NCBI GenBank assembly: GCA_030267565.1
Contig: BRXU01000006.1
Coordinates: 112,001-176,000, forward strand
Length of the DNA stretch: 64,000 bases
Direction of reading: 5' to 3'
Source: Pleodorina starrii
Taxonomy: Eukaryota > Chlorophyta > Chlorophyceae > Chlamydomonadales > Volvocaceae
In this document: piece by piece, positions 9,673 to 22,400 of the stretch
How the letters are laid out: every line of letters starts with the position of its first letter
Position numbering within the stretch: position 1 is the stretch's first letter
Translations under genes and position numbers: made by a program
The notes under the pieces: model-generated
What the model was told of the DNA's origin: nothing
Seen by the model: only the letters and a program-made list of their open reading frames with translations
Database searches by the model: none

Positions 9673-12600
9673 ATGTGGTTCGCGATCCTCATCACCGTGT
9701 TGGCAGCTGCTGGCAACAACATCGGCAAAGTCCTGCAGAAGCAGGCGACCCGGACGCTGCCTCGGCTGGTGCTCAATCGCACAACGCTGCTGCTGTACCT
9801 CCGCTCTGGGCTATGGGTGACCGGGATGCTCACGGATCTGGGTGGAGCGCTGCTCATGATCGTTGCCTTTGCGAACGCTCCGGTGCGATGCGGCGCGACA
9901 CCCGGCGGGCGGGCGGGGGGAGTGGGGAAGAGGTGGAGGTTGGTTGGTGCGCTCCTCGCCCGAACCTCGTTCCGTCCCTTCCCCCCGGCCCCAGGCAGGC
10001 CCAGGCAGCCGATCCGGTCAGGTGCCAAATGTGCACTGGGGGAAGGTTGGGGCCAAAGTGGGTGCGGGAAGGTTGGGGACACGAATGGCCGCCTCAGCTG
10101 CGGCTGCGGCCTCGGCTGCAGCCGCTGCCCTTGGGGGGAGGGGGGTAAAAACAAGATACCGCAGCGGAGACGGAGACGGCGTTAGCGAACGGACCCGGAA
10201 CCCAGGGGAGGGGGGTTGCTGCAGTTGCGGGAACGGTGGCCGTCCGGGCCGGGGCCCATGGCTCGAATCCCCTTCCTTCTCTGCCGCCGCCTCTGCCCCC
10301 GCCCCGGGCCTGCATTTCATTCGGCAACGTACCGCCGCCGCCGACGGGCGGCCGCCGCTGCCGGCGAGCTGAACTATCCGTGTTTGGTTTCCTGCTGCTG
10401 CATCCTCCCCGGACACTCCTCGGAACGCAGTACGCACCCTCCCCCTGCCGCCTTTGGAACCGCCTCCTCCTCCTCCGCCGCCGCCGCCGCCTCTTGATCC
10501 TGTCCTACTACGGTACACAATCGAAAGACGTCCCCCCGCCCCCGCCTCCTCCAACCCCGCCTCCTCCACCCCGTAACTGCGTTGCGTTCCCTCGTCCCGG
10601 GCCGTTTTCTTTTACCCCCACCCCCGCCTCCTCCACCCCCCACCCCGCCCCCGCCTCCTCCATCGCTGCACAGGTATCGGTGGTCCAGCCGGTGTCCGGT
10701 GTGGGTCTGGTCATACTGCTCATCTTCTCACACTTTTACCTCAAGGTGAGCCCAGGGCAGCACCCGGGGGAGCGAGAGCGAGAGAGGGAGACCCACACGG
10801 AGCCCGCGACCCGGATCACGGGACCGCCGGGCCCTATGTCCACTACCTGGTAATCAAGAGGGGCTGGTCGGTTGGGGGCTGCCATCTCAGTACCAACGAC
10901 ACATCGCACTTCTAAACCCCACCCGGGTCGCCGGGGCCAGATCTGCCAGCCCCTGTTTTCGGTGCCCTGGCCGGCGCCTGGCGCCTCTTCAGGGATTGCG
11001 GGGCATTCAGGGATCGGGGGATTGGGATCGAGAACCATGCCGAAAAGGGGGGAATGGCGGAAGCCGCCGTGTTCCCGCTGTGGCGGCGCGGCCTACTCGA
11101 CTGCCTGACCGGCCCCCCTTGCGACACGCCTGCCTGACCGCTCTCCGATCCCGATGATCCCACCACCGTGCGCGCCCTCCGCCTGTTGGCAGGGCGCGAC
11201 GTGACGTGATGCGGTGCGGTGCGTACCTACCCCGTTGGGGGTCCGAACTCAAGCACCCCCTTTCCCCTTCCCCTCCCCCCTCTCTACACAGGCCCCCCTC
11301 CTCCCGATCTCCGTCTCCTGCGCCGCGCGCTATCAGTCTCCGCAGCCTCAATCCCCTTCCCCCCTTCCCCCCTTCCCCCCGATCCCGTCCCTTTTCTCCC
11401 CTGCCCCCCTGTCCTGCCCCTCTCCCACCCCTCATACCTTCTCATCCCATCCCATCCCAATCCTCTTCCCCTCCTCCTCCTGCCTCTCCCCTTCTGCCCC
11501 CCTCTCCCCCTCCGCCTCCGCCTTCACCCATTGCCCTCCCCCGCCCCCCCGGCCCCCCCACACACAGGAGCGGCTGCACTGGCACGAGTGGGCCGCCGCC
11601 TGCGTTGCGTTCGTGGGTGTGTTGGGCCTGGGTGCATCTGCTGAGCCGGACCACCTGGAGCACCCCGACATAAGCCCCTGGAGGGTGCTGGGGGCGTTTG
11701 CGGCCATGGTGGCAGCTCTGGGTGGGTGGTGGGTGGAGGGTGGAGGAAGGATGAGGCCGCAGCGATGGGACGGAGGGAGCTGGCAGGGGGCCAGGGAGGG
11801 AACTGGGCGACTGGGAGGGAGGGGACTGGGAGGGGTGGGCGGCAGGGGAATGGGTGTGAGAGGGGAAGGGGTGCGGGAGGGGAATGGGGGCGGGAGGGGA
11901 GAGGGGCGGAGCCGGGCCAGAAGGTGTGGGGCTGAGGTGAAGGGTGGTTGGTTGAGGGGGGTGATGCGTTGGCGGCGAATGGTTTGGTTTAGAGGAAGGG
12001 TAGCTGGGGCTGTGGGTTGTGTGGGGCTGTTGGGTGCAAGGAGGAGCGGAAAGGAAGGGAGAGTCTGAGAGAGACGGGCTCGGTTTGGGGTTGCCGTAGT
12101 CGACGGTAGGGGAGAAGGGAGAGAGGCTCCTGAGCAGCTCGTTTCACGCGTCGTGTTGTACCGCATGATGTACACGGAATATGTACAGCCCCATTTCCGT
12201 ACACAATGCCGTATTGTACTGCCCCAGGTTGCGAGTGCTGGTGGCGTCACTCGACCTACTCGCACCACCACGGCCACATCATCGGCATCTACGGACACGG
12301 CGGCGCCGGCGGAGGCGGCGGCGGAGGCAAGTCGCCGCCGCCGCTGCCGCGGAGCTCGTCGCTAGCGGCCGCGCACGGCGTCGGCGTCGGCGGCGGCGGC
12401 TCCGCCGGCGGCGGCAACACCGCCGCCAGCGCCGCCGCCGCTGCGGCCGCTGCCGACGCGGTGCTGTGCGGCCTCGAGGCGGGCGCCTGCTTCGGCTTCT
12501 CGGCGGCGGCGTGCCGTACAGGTGTGTCCGTAAGTTGTCGTACCACAGCCTGCGGGGCTGAGCCCCTGAGCCGCTAGCGCCGGTTGTACCAGGTCTCCGC

Positions 12601-14310
12601 CACCCTTACCCCACCACCCGTATGTCGCCCCGAGGGCTTTAACTCCCTCTCCGCCTCCCAACCCCCAGGCTGGGTTCCGGGTCCGTTCGCTAACGCCGTC
12701 TCCGTCCCTTCGCTGCGGTATCGTTGTTCTTACTACCCTCCCCCCGCCCTCCCCCGCGCCACCTTCAGACACCAACGTCCGCAGGGCTTCTTGTTTCTCT
12801 CTTGCAAAGTCATTCTTCAAACCCCACCCCACCCCACCCCACGCACCCCCAACCCCGTCCTCACCCCGTCCCCCGTCTCCGCTCCCCCGTCCTCCGTCCC
12901 TTCGCTGCGGTATCTTCTTCTTTTTACCCCCCCCCCCCCCTCCACCCCCCACCCCGTCCCCCCTCCACCCCACACCTCGTCCCCCGTCCAACCCCCCAGG
13001 CTTCATCCTGGCCGCCAAGCTGAGTGTGGTGTGGGTGCCGCTGGGCCTGGCCGCCAGTGTGGGTCTCACCTCTGCCGGCTTCCTGCTGCAGACCCGCGGT
13101 CTCAAGGCGGGGAACACGGTGGTGGTGTGTGTGGCGGCAGCCACCTCCTCCATGATTTGCGGAGTGGCGGCCGGCATGCTAGCACTGGACGAGAAGCTGC
13201 CCACGGGGCATGGAATGAAGGTGTGTGTGTGTGTGTGTGTGTTTGGGGGGCGGGGGGTTATCCACGTATAGGCCGGAGCCCGTGAACGGTATCGAATCAG
13301 AAAAGTTCCTTCCTGTCTGGGGCCGGGCGACGGGGGAGGGCGGGGGATGAGGTTGACGGTTCACGGTGTGTCAGGGTGTGCCAGCCCAGTTCAGTTCAGG
13401 GTGTGTCAGGGTGTGACACAGCCCAGTCCGGAGGCGTGAAGTTGATGGGGGGGTGTAAGAGAAGAACAGCAGGCCAACCAGGGCGTGGAATGGGAGTGAC
13501 GAGGATCGCGGCGAGGGAACCGAATACCGAAAGCCGACGTAAAGGAGGCGGAATGGAGGTGGGGGTTACCGGGTGGGGGAACACAACAACTCCCCCGCCC
13601 CGCCCTGCCCGCAAGCCCTATCCGGTGGTCCGGTCTGTCCGCTGTCCGCTCGCCCCTTTGGACCGTACCGGGTGGGGGAACACAACATTTCCCCCCTCCC
13701 CCCCGCCCCAAACCCTCTGTAGCTCTTTCCGGTGGTCCGCCTGCCAGCTCGCCCCATTTCGATCGCCCAACCTCCTCCTCCTTTCTAGACCCAGAGGCGA
13801 TAGCGACCAGATCGAATCCCGGGGAGGCAACCCCAAGTAACAGACCCTAACCGTCTACATGACGGCCCGTCCTCCCTCCCTCCCCAAACCCCCCCAACCC
13901 CCCGGGCCTATACGTGGACAACCCCCCAAACCCTCACACACACCCAACGCCTCCACCCCTCACACCCACACACCCAACTCCTGTTGTCCACCTCTTTATT
14001 CCCCCCCCCCCTGAACCCCCCCCCCCTCCGGTCTCAGGTGGTCCGGCTGACCAGCTGGCTGTGTATACTTCTGGGTGTCAGCTGCCTGGCGGGGGGCACA
14101 CAGGCGCTCGCCGCCACAGCCACCGCGGTCGCCGCCTGCGTGCCGCCCTGGGTGTGGCGCCTGCTGCCGCGGCCGGTGGCGGTCAGCATGCACCGGCTGC
14201 AGAAGAAGCGGGCGCTGCTGGGGCAGATGGAGCGGATGGGTGGGGGAGGGGGAGGGGGCGGAGGGGCGGGCAGCGGAGCGGAGGAGGACGACGGCACGGA
14301 CGTGGTGTAA
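9673..14310 (+). CDS. NIPA-like (DUF803) membrane transporter
   Basis: Six exons, 9673-9882, 10674-10745, 11568-11721, 12228-12521, 13000-13220 and 14038-14310, join in phase to give 407 residues. The family (NIPA/DUF803, within the drug/metabolite transporter superfamily) includes Mg2+ transporters in animals and plants. Visible signs are a first helix at the N-terminus, FANAPVSVVQPVSGVGLVIL across the exon 1-2 junction (a family hallmark), FGFSAAACRTGF across exons 4-5, and repeated hydrophobic helices in exons 5 and 6. Exon 4 carries an unusual loop, rich in His (RHSTYSHHHGHIIGIYGHGG) and then Gly/Ala/Ser, of roughly 75 residues; it may bind metal or simply be a low-complexity expansion. 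The C-terminus is Gly-rich and acidic. Introns are C-rich and contain dispersed repeat copies. The transported ion is inferred from the family. Confidence 0.85.
10141..10205 (-). repeat. Dispersed GC-rich repeat, reversed copy
   Basis: GATACCGCAGCGGAGACGG, then AGACGGCGTTAGCGAACGG and ACCCGGAACCCAGG: a full-length reverse complement of the copy at 12668-12738, which lies in a different intron of the same gene. This copy is in intron 1 of the NIPA-like gene. Confidence 0.7.
12668..12738 (+). repeat. Dispersed GC-rich repeat, full copy
   Basis: CTGGGTTCCGGGTCCGTTCG, CTAACGCCGTCTCCGTCCC, TTCGCTGCGGTATCG and a pyrimidine-rich end, in intron 4 of the NIPA-like gene. It matches the reversed copy at 10141-10205 closely. 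Confidence 0.7.
12893..12930 (+). repeat. Dispersed GC-rich repeat, partial copy
   Basis: TCCGTCCCTTCGCTGCGGTA, then TCTTCTTCTTTTTACCCC, the 3' half of the dispersed repeat. It lies about 160 bases after the full copy in the same intron. Confidence 0.6.
13566..13760. repeat. Diverged tandem duplication of about 95 bp in intron
   Basis: ACCGGGTGGGGGAACACAAC followed by a C-rich stretch and CCGGTGGTCCG occurs twice, starting near 13568 and 13666. It lies in intron 5 of the NIPA-like gene. Confidence 0.6.
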
Positions 14311-16443
14311 GGGCGAGGAGGAGGCGGAGGATGGATGGGTGAATGGATGGATGGATGGAGGGTTTTGGTTCGGTGTGGAGAAAAAGGAGGAGGAGGAGCA
14401 TGGACGTGACCGGACGTTATCTGAGGAGGCGGCGAGGGAGGAGGAGGCGGCGGAGGAGGAGGGTATGGCCCTGAGGCGCAGCAGAAGCCTGGAGGAGCGA
14501 GAGCCCGGCGGGGGGGGGGGACGGTGGGCCAGAGGGGCGTGGGATTCGCTGGATGATGGAGCTGTGAGCCTGAGATTGTGGTCGATGGGTGTTTGGGAGA
14601 CTTATATATGTGTGGTGGGGGGTGTGTTTGGAGGAGGTGGTGCGAAGTAAGCGGTCTCCCTGGAGCGAGGTAGGAGCGGCAGGGCCGCCCGGCTGCATGC
14701 TGCCTCGGGGTGTTGTGTTCCGGTGTTCGTGTCGTGGCGATTTGCGGGGCGGGGAGGGCGGGGGAAAGGAATGCGCGGCGATGTGGGCATCGGATGTGGG
14801 GGTGGGATGCATGCTTGCGTGCGTGCATGTCTGCTTGCTTGGTACTGCATAATACGATACACGCGGTGATCAGCGTTTGAGGCGGTGTGTGTGTGTGTGT
14901 GTTTGTGTAGGGGGAGGGGCCTCGAGATGGTGGCGCCGGCGGCTACGTTGTGCGGTTGCGCGGGGGGCAACTGAAAACGGCCCGGGACGAGGGAACGCAA
15001 CGCAGTTACCGTACCTGGGATATTACCTGCGGATTACCTGATACCGTATCTCCAGCAGAAAGAAAGCGAGCGCGCGGCCGCGTCGCCGACAAACCCCAGA
15101 CAGACCGGCACACGACAGCACGAGACCAACACAGACACACAGCCCGGGGGGAGGGGGCCAGGTGGTGGGGCAGCACCGCACCTGATCTGGCCATTCGATG
15201 GCTGCCTTGGGTTGGTTCTTCTTTCCCGGTGACATCTGTGCTGATGCGGCGTTGGGAGACAGCGATGAGCCATATGCCCGGAACGCTGGGGACTTATGGG
15301 CGGTTGGCCGTCGGTCTGCATGCCTGTTGTGGAGATGCCCCCAATGTAAATCCAAAGAACGCTCGGCCAGTTTTGGTGCGCTCTGCGCGCCGAGAGTGAG
15401 TCCCCTCCAGCACACCGTACCGTATGCTTTTTTGCATTGTTCCGCCAGGAACGAACCGCTGCCGGAAGCCGGTGGTGGTGGTGGTGGTGTCTCCTCGTGG
15501 CGGGTCCACGTTCCTTCGGGTTTCGCGGTGGTGAGGCTTGAACACTGATGATCTGAGGGTCGGGATCCCACTCTGACAACCGCAGCAGCAAGAAGTAACA
15601 GCTGATTGCGTCCCCGCACGTATATGGCAGGCAGGGGCGGGGCACCATGTCCGGCCTGGTCGGGAAAGTTGGCTACCTCCTTCCCCCTAAATGGTCTCCG
15701 TCCCTATGAGGTGGTTGCTCGCTGGCTGGGGGTTTGTTCCTACGTGTGGCTGGTCCGGGTGAAGCCGGTGGTCGCTTAGGGCATCCCTTCGCGGCTTGGG
15801 CTTTGATCAGGTGCGGTGTGTACCGGGTGGTTATTCTGTAAAGCAGTTATGCACAATCCATTTATGGCGAGCTGTCCCCAAGAGCCCCGATTGGGAAACT
15901 GAATGAGGTTGTCGCCGTTCGGAAAGCGTCCCTCACGCGAAGTGGGACGTGCATGCAAACGCTGCCACGCTGCGCGTGCTGCGGAGGCTCTGTCGCCGAT
16001 GCTGTGAACCCCACCCAGTTTCGGTTATCGTAAAACTTCTTGAATAGACAGATTCGGAATGTCATGAGTGGAAAGGTCACTGAGCGATCAGCTGGAAGAG
16101 TGCGTACGATCTGAATCGTGACGTGCGCCCATTTCGCCATTTGGCAGCGGCCCACCACAAGCACTCTTGCGTCGCTGTGTAACGTGTACAGTCTAAATAT
16201 ACGTGGAGGACCTCACTGTATCTGCGAAGGCGACAGACACCTGCGCCATATTGGTGGGAACGCCCTGTTATTTCCGCCAGGCAGTTAAAGGCTTGCAAGC
16301 AGAACATCGAACATGCAGTTTTGAATTAAACGCTTGTAGACAGTGCTGGGATGTCGGAAGTTGGGTAAGGTTTGTTTGAAACCCATCTTGGCGGACTCGA
16401 GGTTCGCAGGCCTGCGAAAACCAAACTGCGCTGCACCATGTAG
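14311..16443. other. Intergenic region, no gene seen
   Basis: The first part (to about 14650) is purine-rich and probably the 3' UTR of the NIPA-like gene. The rest contains a short GT repeat near 14888-14902 and no coding signal. The region before 16443 probably holds the missing 5' end and promoter of the next gene. Confidence 0.45.
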
Positions 16444-19400
16444 GCTATTGGAGCTATTCCATTCTGAACGGGGCAATTACCTGGATGGCCGGCTGCGGCA
16501 CGCAACTCGTCGCGTCCTTGAACTTCAGTTCAAAGGGATCAATCCTGGCTTCCAGCTCCGTTGCAGTCTCTGCGACAAGCGGGAAACGACGAATGACTAT
16601 GATCCCGTGAGCCCCTTGTCGCGATTGCGCGCGCCTTGCGGACAATCCTGTCTTGTTTTACCGTCGGACGGACCCCTTGACTCCTCGAGCAGCAAGCTGC
16701 CGTGATGCGTGTCCGCGCTTCCTTGCCTCAAACTGCCTCTGTGCGCCGTTCTGTGTGTTTGCAAAAAATGGGTTCCGCAGGTCGCCGTGCGCCGTGTAGC
16801 TCAGCACACCCCGCACGCGCGGCAACCGGCTCCTTTTCCACCACCTCGCGCAGTGGCTCCCCTGCTGGCCAACACACCGCCACAGTTTTCCCGTCTTCGT
16901 TGTGATGGGTTCCCCAACGCCTGTCATCTCTCCCGCCCCCAACAATCCCCTTTCTTCGCCCAGCATCCCCACGAAATTCTTCTCGGTCTCATGTTGTGCC
17001 GTAGGCAGCTCCCGCTGTCCTCATCGACGTCCGTCGATCACCTTGCACCATCCCTTTTCCTCTGGGGCCTCTCGGCCCCTCTCGGCCTCTCGGCCCCTCG
17101 AATCGCGCCCCGCAGGTGTTTCTCACGGGCCTCGTGGACACCTCCGCCACCCCGCCTGTCGTCCTAACGCGGCTCTGGCACAACAACGGCTTCCTTTGTA
17201 CCGCATGCCGACCCGCGGAGAAGCCGGCGCCAGCCGGCGCCGCCGCAACCAGAACCGCCCGTCGGCCGCCGACCCCGCCCCCGGCCGGCGGAGCCGGCGG
17301 CACGGCGAGCCGCCCGCGCCGACCGTCCGCGCCCCTGCCGCTCCCAACCGCCCCTCCGGCTGCCGCCGCCGCCACCCACACCGGCTCGAAGCCGCGCGGC
17401 CGGCCGCCTCGCCGGCCCTCCATGCTCGCCGAGCCGACCCTCGGTCCTGGGTTGAACAACGGTGGCGGCGGCGCCGCCGCCGCCGCCGGCACAGCCAGCC
17501 GCGGCAGCGCCGCGGACGGCGCCGCCGCCGGCGCTGCGGGCGCTGTGGTGCAGGGCCCCTCCAATGATAGCAGCAAGCCGGAGGTAACGTCGCCCGCTGG
17601 GAACGCGGGCTCCCCGGTCAGCTGCGGTATGCGGCTGCGGGAGTACTTTGAGGCACGCAGTGGGCCGCTGGTGGGCAAGACCGTCTGGACGGCAACCCTG
17701 AAGGTCCACTACTCGAAGGTAGGTGAGCGGTTTGGTGGGGGATGGAGGCAGCTCCCGTCCCTACATGGGGAGAAGACACGTCCCCGCATTCGCCCCGCCT
17801 GCCTCACGTCACTCGCTCGGGCGCACGCCCGACCCTCCGGCATCCCTGTCCGTGCAATTGCCCTTTTGCCCATCCCTGCGCCCCAGAACTACCTCCTGAC
17901 CCTGCCGCCAAGTGGCGCCGCCGCCGCCGCCGCCGGCCCCTCGACGTCCGCGGGCGCGGTGGCGGCAGCGACGGCGGCGGTGCCGTACTTACTGACCAGC
18001 GAGGAGGACGCCAAGGCGGCGGCGGCGCAGTACGGCTCGCAGCTGTCAGCCGAGGAGGTCGACCGGCTCCGAAACCTGGACTTCACGGTTCCGGGGCCGG
18101 CGCTGCAGACGCTGTCCCACACCCTGGCCGCCATTGCGGACTGGGTCCTGTCGCCGCAGTCCCTGGAGGTCGCAGAACCCACCGCCGCCGCCACCCTCAC
18201 CGCCACCGCCACCGGCACTGCCTTCGGCGGCAGCCGCGGCGGCGGCGCCGGCGCGAGGCGCGCCAACGGCGTCAGCGGCGGCGCCGCCGCCGCGGCGCCT
18301 CCGTCGACATCAGCCGCGCAGTCGGCCGCGGCGCAGCTGCGCGCCTGGGCGTTTGCAGTTCGCGGGAACGCCGACATTAAGACTCACGGCAACTGCCTGC
18401 GGCCCTCTTTGATGTGCCTGGGCGGCCGCGGCCTGGGCAAGCCCCCCACGTCGCTGCTGGAGATCCTGAATGCGCCGCCGCTGCGCTTCTGCTTGGCACG
18501 GGAGGTGTTGGCGCGAACGGACAAGCCGCTGGCGTCGGTGGCGACGGCGGCGGCGCCGGTGCTGGCGGCGCCGTCGCCGGCGGCCGATGGAGCCGGCGGC
18601 AGCGGTGCCGGCGGGGGCGCGGGATATAAGCTCAGGTGGGGTTGGGAGGCATGCGGTGGGCGGGCGAGAGGGAGGCTGACTTCAATCCCGCGTTTCAGTC
18701 CCACCACCCTTCAACCTCTCTCGTTGCTTACGGCCCCATTGGTTGAGGCCGCCCCCCAACTCCGCGGCGCCGTTCAACTGCCGCTCTTCGCCTGCTCGTT
18801 CGTTCCCTTCCTCCCATTGCGGGTGGGTTCGTCGGCCAACGCCGCCTCCCTGCCTTTGCTGCGGTTGTGTTGTCGTTTCTTCCTCCCGGTTTACCACCCG
18901 GTGTCCTGGCCGGGGGGTGGGGGGCGCAGGCCTGGCTGGGTGCAGCCGCTGCAGCGACTGGCTGCGCTGCTGCGGCGGAGGAACAAGAAGACGCAGAGCG
19001 GGCCCTGGAAGGTGAGGTGGGGCTGGGCGGCTGTGGCAGATGGCAGGTGGGGAAGTTAAGAAGGTGGGAAGTTGGAGAGGTGGGAGGTGTGTGTGTGTGT
19101 AAACCCGCGCCTGAATGATTGGGAGGTGTCCGCATGTCCTGGGGCTGCCTTTTGTCCGGTTCCGTCCCGTCACGCCACGCCGCGCCACGTTGTGTTTTGT
19201 CCGGTTCCGTCCCGTCACGCCACGCCGCGCCACGTTGTGTTTTGTCCGTTTCCGTCCCGTCACGCCACGCCGCGCCACGTTGTGTTTTGTCCGGTTCCGT
19301 CCCGTCACGCCACGCCGCGCCACGTTGTGTTTTGTCCCGTCCCGTCCCGTCCCGTCACGCCAGCTGCCCTCCATCCACTTGACCGCGCGGCTGGAGGAGC

Positions 19401-22400
19401 TGTTGGAGGGGGACGTGGCCTACAACACGGACGCACTGGCGGCGGCAGCGGCGGCAGCAGCGGGCGGCGAGGGCGGTGGGGGAGCCGGTGGTAGCACGGC
19501 CGCTGCGGCGACGTCGCTGCCGCCGGTGGACGCGTTCCTGCGGGACCTCGGGGCCACGCGCCAGCAGGTACGGCAGTACGGCAGTACGGTACTGCCTAGT
19601 AAACATGTGCTTGACAAGGGCGGTTGTTCACCGCGCGGTGGCTGCCCGCTCACCCACCCACCCACCCGCCGCCACTTCCACTCCTATTCAACCCCATCAA
19701 TACCATCGATTCCCATTCCACTCCCACTCGCCTCCCCTCCACCACCCGCTGCACGGCACTGCACTCCACCGACACTCCACCGCCACTCCACCGGCACTGC
19801 ACTGCACTGCACTGCAGGTTCTCGACGCCCTGAGGCTGGGCGACATTGACGCCAACGTGGGTTTCTGCGTCGAGTGCGGACACCTGGGCCAGCTGGTGGC
19901 CTGCGACTCGTGAGTGGTGGCACTGGACGAGCTGCTTGGGGGGCTGCTTTGGGGGGGGGTCCTTGGGGGTTGGGCTGTCACTCCGGGCATCTTTTGTCCG
20001 CTGCTGGGTTGGTTGCTTGTTTGGTCGGTCGGTCTTTCTCACCTTTTTCACAGCTGGTGGTTTGTCGACTCAACCAACGGGACAAGGGGACGTATCGGGC
20101 TTCGCCCCGATGCGTGATGTGAGGACCGCCCTAGAGCCCGTCCGCCGCACTAGAAGCTTCCGCCGACTGATCTTTTTGGCGGCAAAGCCCCGCCCGCCTC
20201 TGCCTGCCGCAACCCTACCACTTCGCCCCCCGACCCCCGCCCCGCGGAATGCGGAAGCGCATGCCCCCTCCCCCACCCGGGAGCCGCCTCAATCGCTTGC
20301 TTGGCTGCGGTTCTCCTGATCTTACCCTCCACCCGTGCCGGCTCTCAGGCGCCCCCAAGCCCTCGCGCCCGCCCATCCGCCTGCCTCGCCCTTCCTGGGC
20401 TTCCGGACACGCCATGCCCAGGGCTGTACCTGACCGCTCGGGAACCCACCTACCACCCCACGCCCCAAACCCCGTCTGCCTACCCGCCCCGCCCCGCCCC
20501 GCCCTCAACCTCTCCCGCCTCGCCCCGCCCCGCCCCCCCCCCGCCCCGCCCTGCCGCTCCTCTCACACAAACAGCTGCGTGGACTCGTTCTGCGCCGAAT
20601 GCCTTCGCCAGGACCCCCACGACCTGCCCGACGTGTGGCGCTGCAAGTGAGCGCTGCGCTGTGTGCTGTAGCCGTGCTGTGTGCTTGTAGCTCCGTGCTG
20701 TGTGCTGTAGCCGTGCTGTGTGCTTTGTGGCCGTGCTGTGTGCTTGTGGCCGTGCTGTGTGCTTGTGGCCGTGCAGGGGGCAGGGTTGGGGCGGGGGCGG
20801 GGTTCACGGAAAGCTGCAGCCGATGCGTGCGCAGTACTTTTGGGGTTGGAAATCTTGCGGGGCTGAGGCAGGTGCTGAGTTGGTACGGCAAGTAGTTTTG
20901 GAGGGGTCGACGGGTTCTTAAGGGCGAGGGGACTGGGGCTGTGGGGACAGGAGGCAGCGGAGGCAGGCGAGCGGTCACCCGGGTAAGCGCCGTGTGCTCC
21001 CGCCGTCCGTGGCGCCGGGCTCTGCTTCCCCGCTCTTTTCTAATACGTCCGTCAGCCGGCCAGCTCGCCGCCTCCCCTTGCGGTCTGTTCATTTCCTACG
21101 CCGGCAGGTACTGTCAGTCGTTGTTCCCCATTGACGGCGCGGCGGCGCGCGGCGCCGGCGCCGGCAGCCCTGGAGCGGCGGCTGCGCAAGCGCGCGTCAA
21201 GCAGGAGCCTGAGGAGCCGGAGGACGAGGGCGAGGAGGAGGAGGAGGATGGCGGGGAGGAGGCGGAGGAGGAAGACGTCGAGGCGGTGGAGGAAGACGGT
21301 GGGGAGGCGGAGGAGGAGGGCGGGGAGGAGGAGGAGGAGGCGGAGGACGGCGGGGAGGATGATGATGAGCAGGAGGGTTCTGAGGTGGTGGAGGTGGTGG
21401 AGGTCAGTTCGGACGGCGTGGAGTGTGAGGACTCGGAGGAGGAGGGCGATGCGCCACCCGCAGCAGCAGCAGCAGCGCAGGCGGCAGGCGCCAGCACCGG
21501 CACCGGCGTCGCCGCTGGCAAGCGCCCGCGCGAGGACGAGCAGCAGCCAGAGTCGAAGGAGGGCGCCGCCGCCGCCGACGCCAACGCCGACGCCGGGCAA
21601 GAAGAGAAGCTCAGGAAGATTGCACGACTGCGGCAGACGGCGGCGGGGGAGCGAGCGCAGCGGAGCCGGGCGGCGGACGTGTCGGCGATGCCCAACGGCG
21701 GCGACGCAGGCCAAGGGGGCCCTATGGCGGCCGAGGACGGCTTGGAGGACGATGTGTCGGGGGATGGCAGCGACGGCGTCACCGCAGATGCGGGCGGGGT
21801 GGAGGAGGGGGCGCAGGCCCCGGGCGGTCTGGGCGCCAAGCGCCGCCGGGAGACGCGCGGCGACGGTGACGGCGATGACGGCGGCGGCGAGCCGGCAATG
21901 CGGAAAGCCGAGCCCTCTGCCCGCAAGCGCCGCAGCAACGCCGTGATTCTGTCCGAGGATGCTGATGATGGTGATGATGGTGAGGAGAGTGACGGCGCGG
22001 ACGAGGGGCCGGGATGGAAGGTGCTACGTCGGGAGCCTGCCGCCGCCGCCGCCGCCACCGGCGGCGGCGGCGGGACAGATGAGGAGGATGTCGAAATGGG
22101 GGACGCGCAGGTGGCGCACGCCGCCGCCTTGGAAGGCGTGGCGGCGGTATACGCCGCCGCCTCGGCCGCCGCCGCCGCTGCCGCTGGCCGGCGCGGCAGG
22201 GGCCAGGGCCAGGAGCAGGCGGCGGCGGGGACGGCGGATGATGAGGATGACGACTTCCGGTCTGCTGCTTCGGAGGCCGGTGCGTCGCAGCCCGCCGCCG
22301 CTGACGTCGATGAGGGCGGCGACTCGGGCGAGCGGGCCGCCGCAGCGGCAGCGGCAGCGGAGGACCAGGCGGCAGGCGCGGCAGGCGCCGCCGCCGCTGC

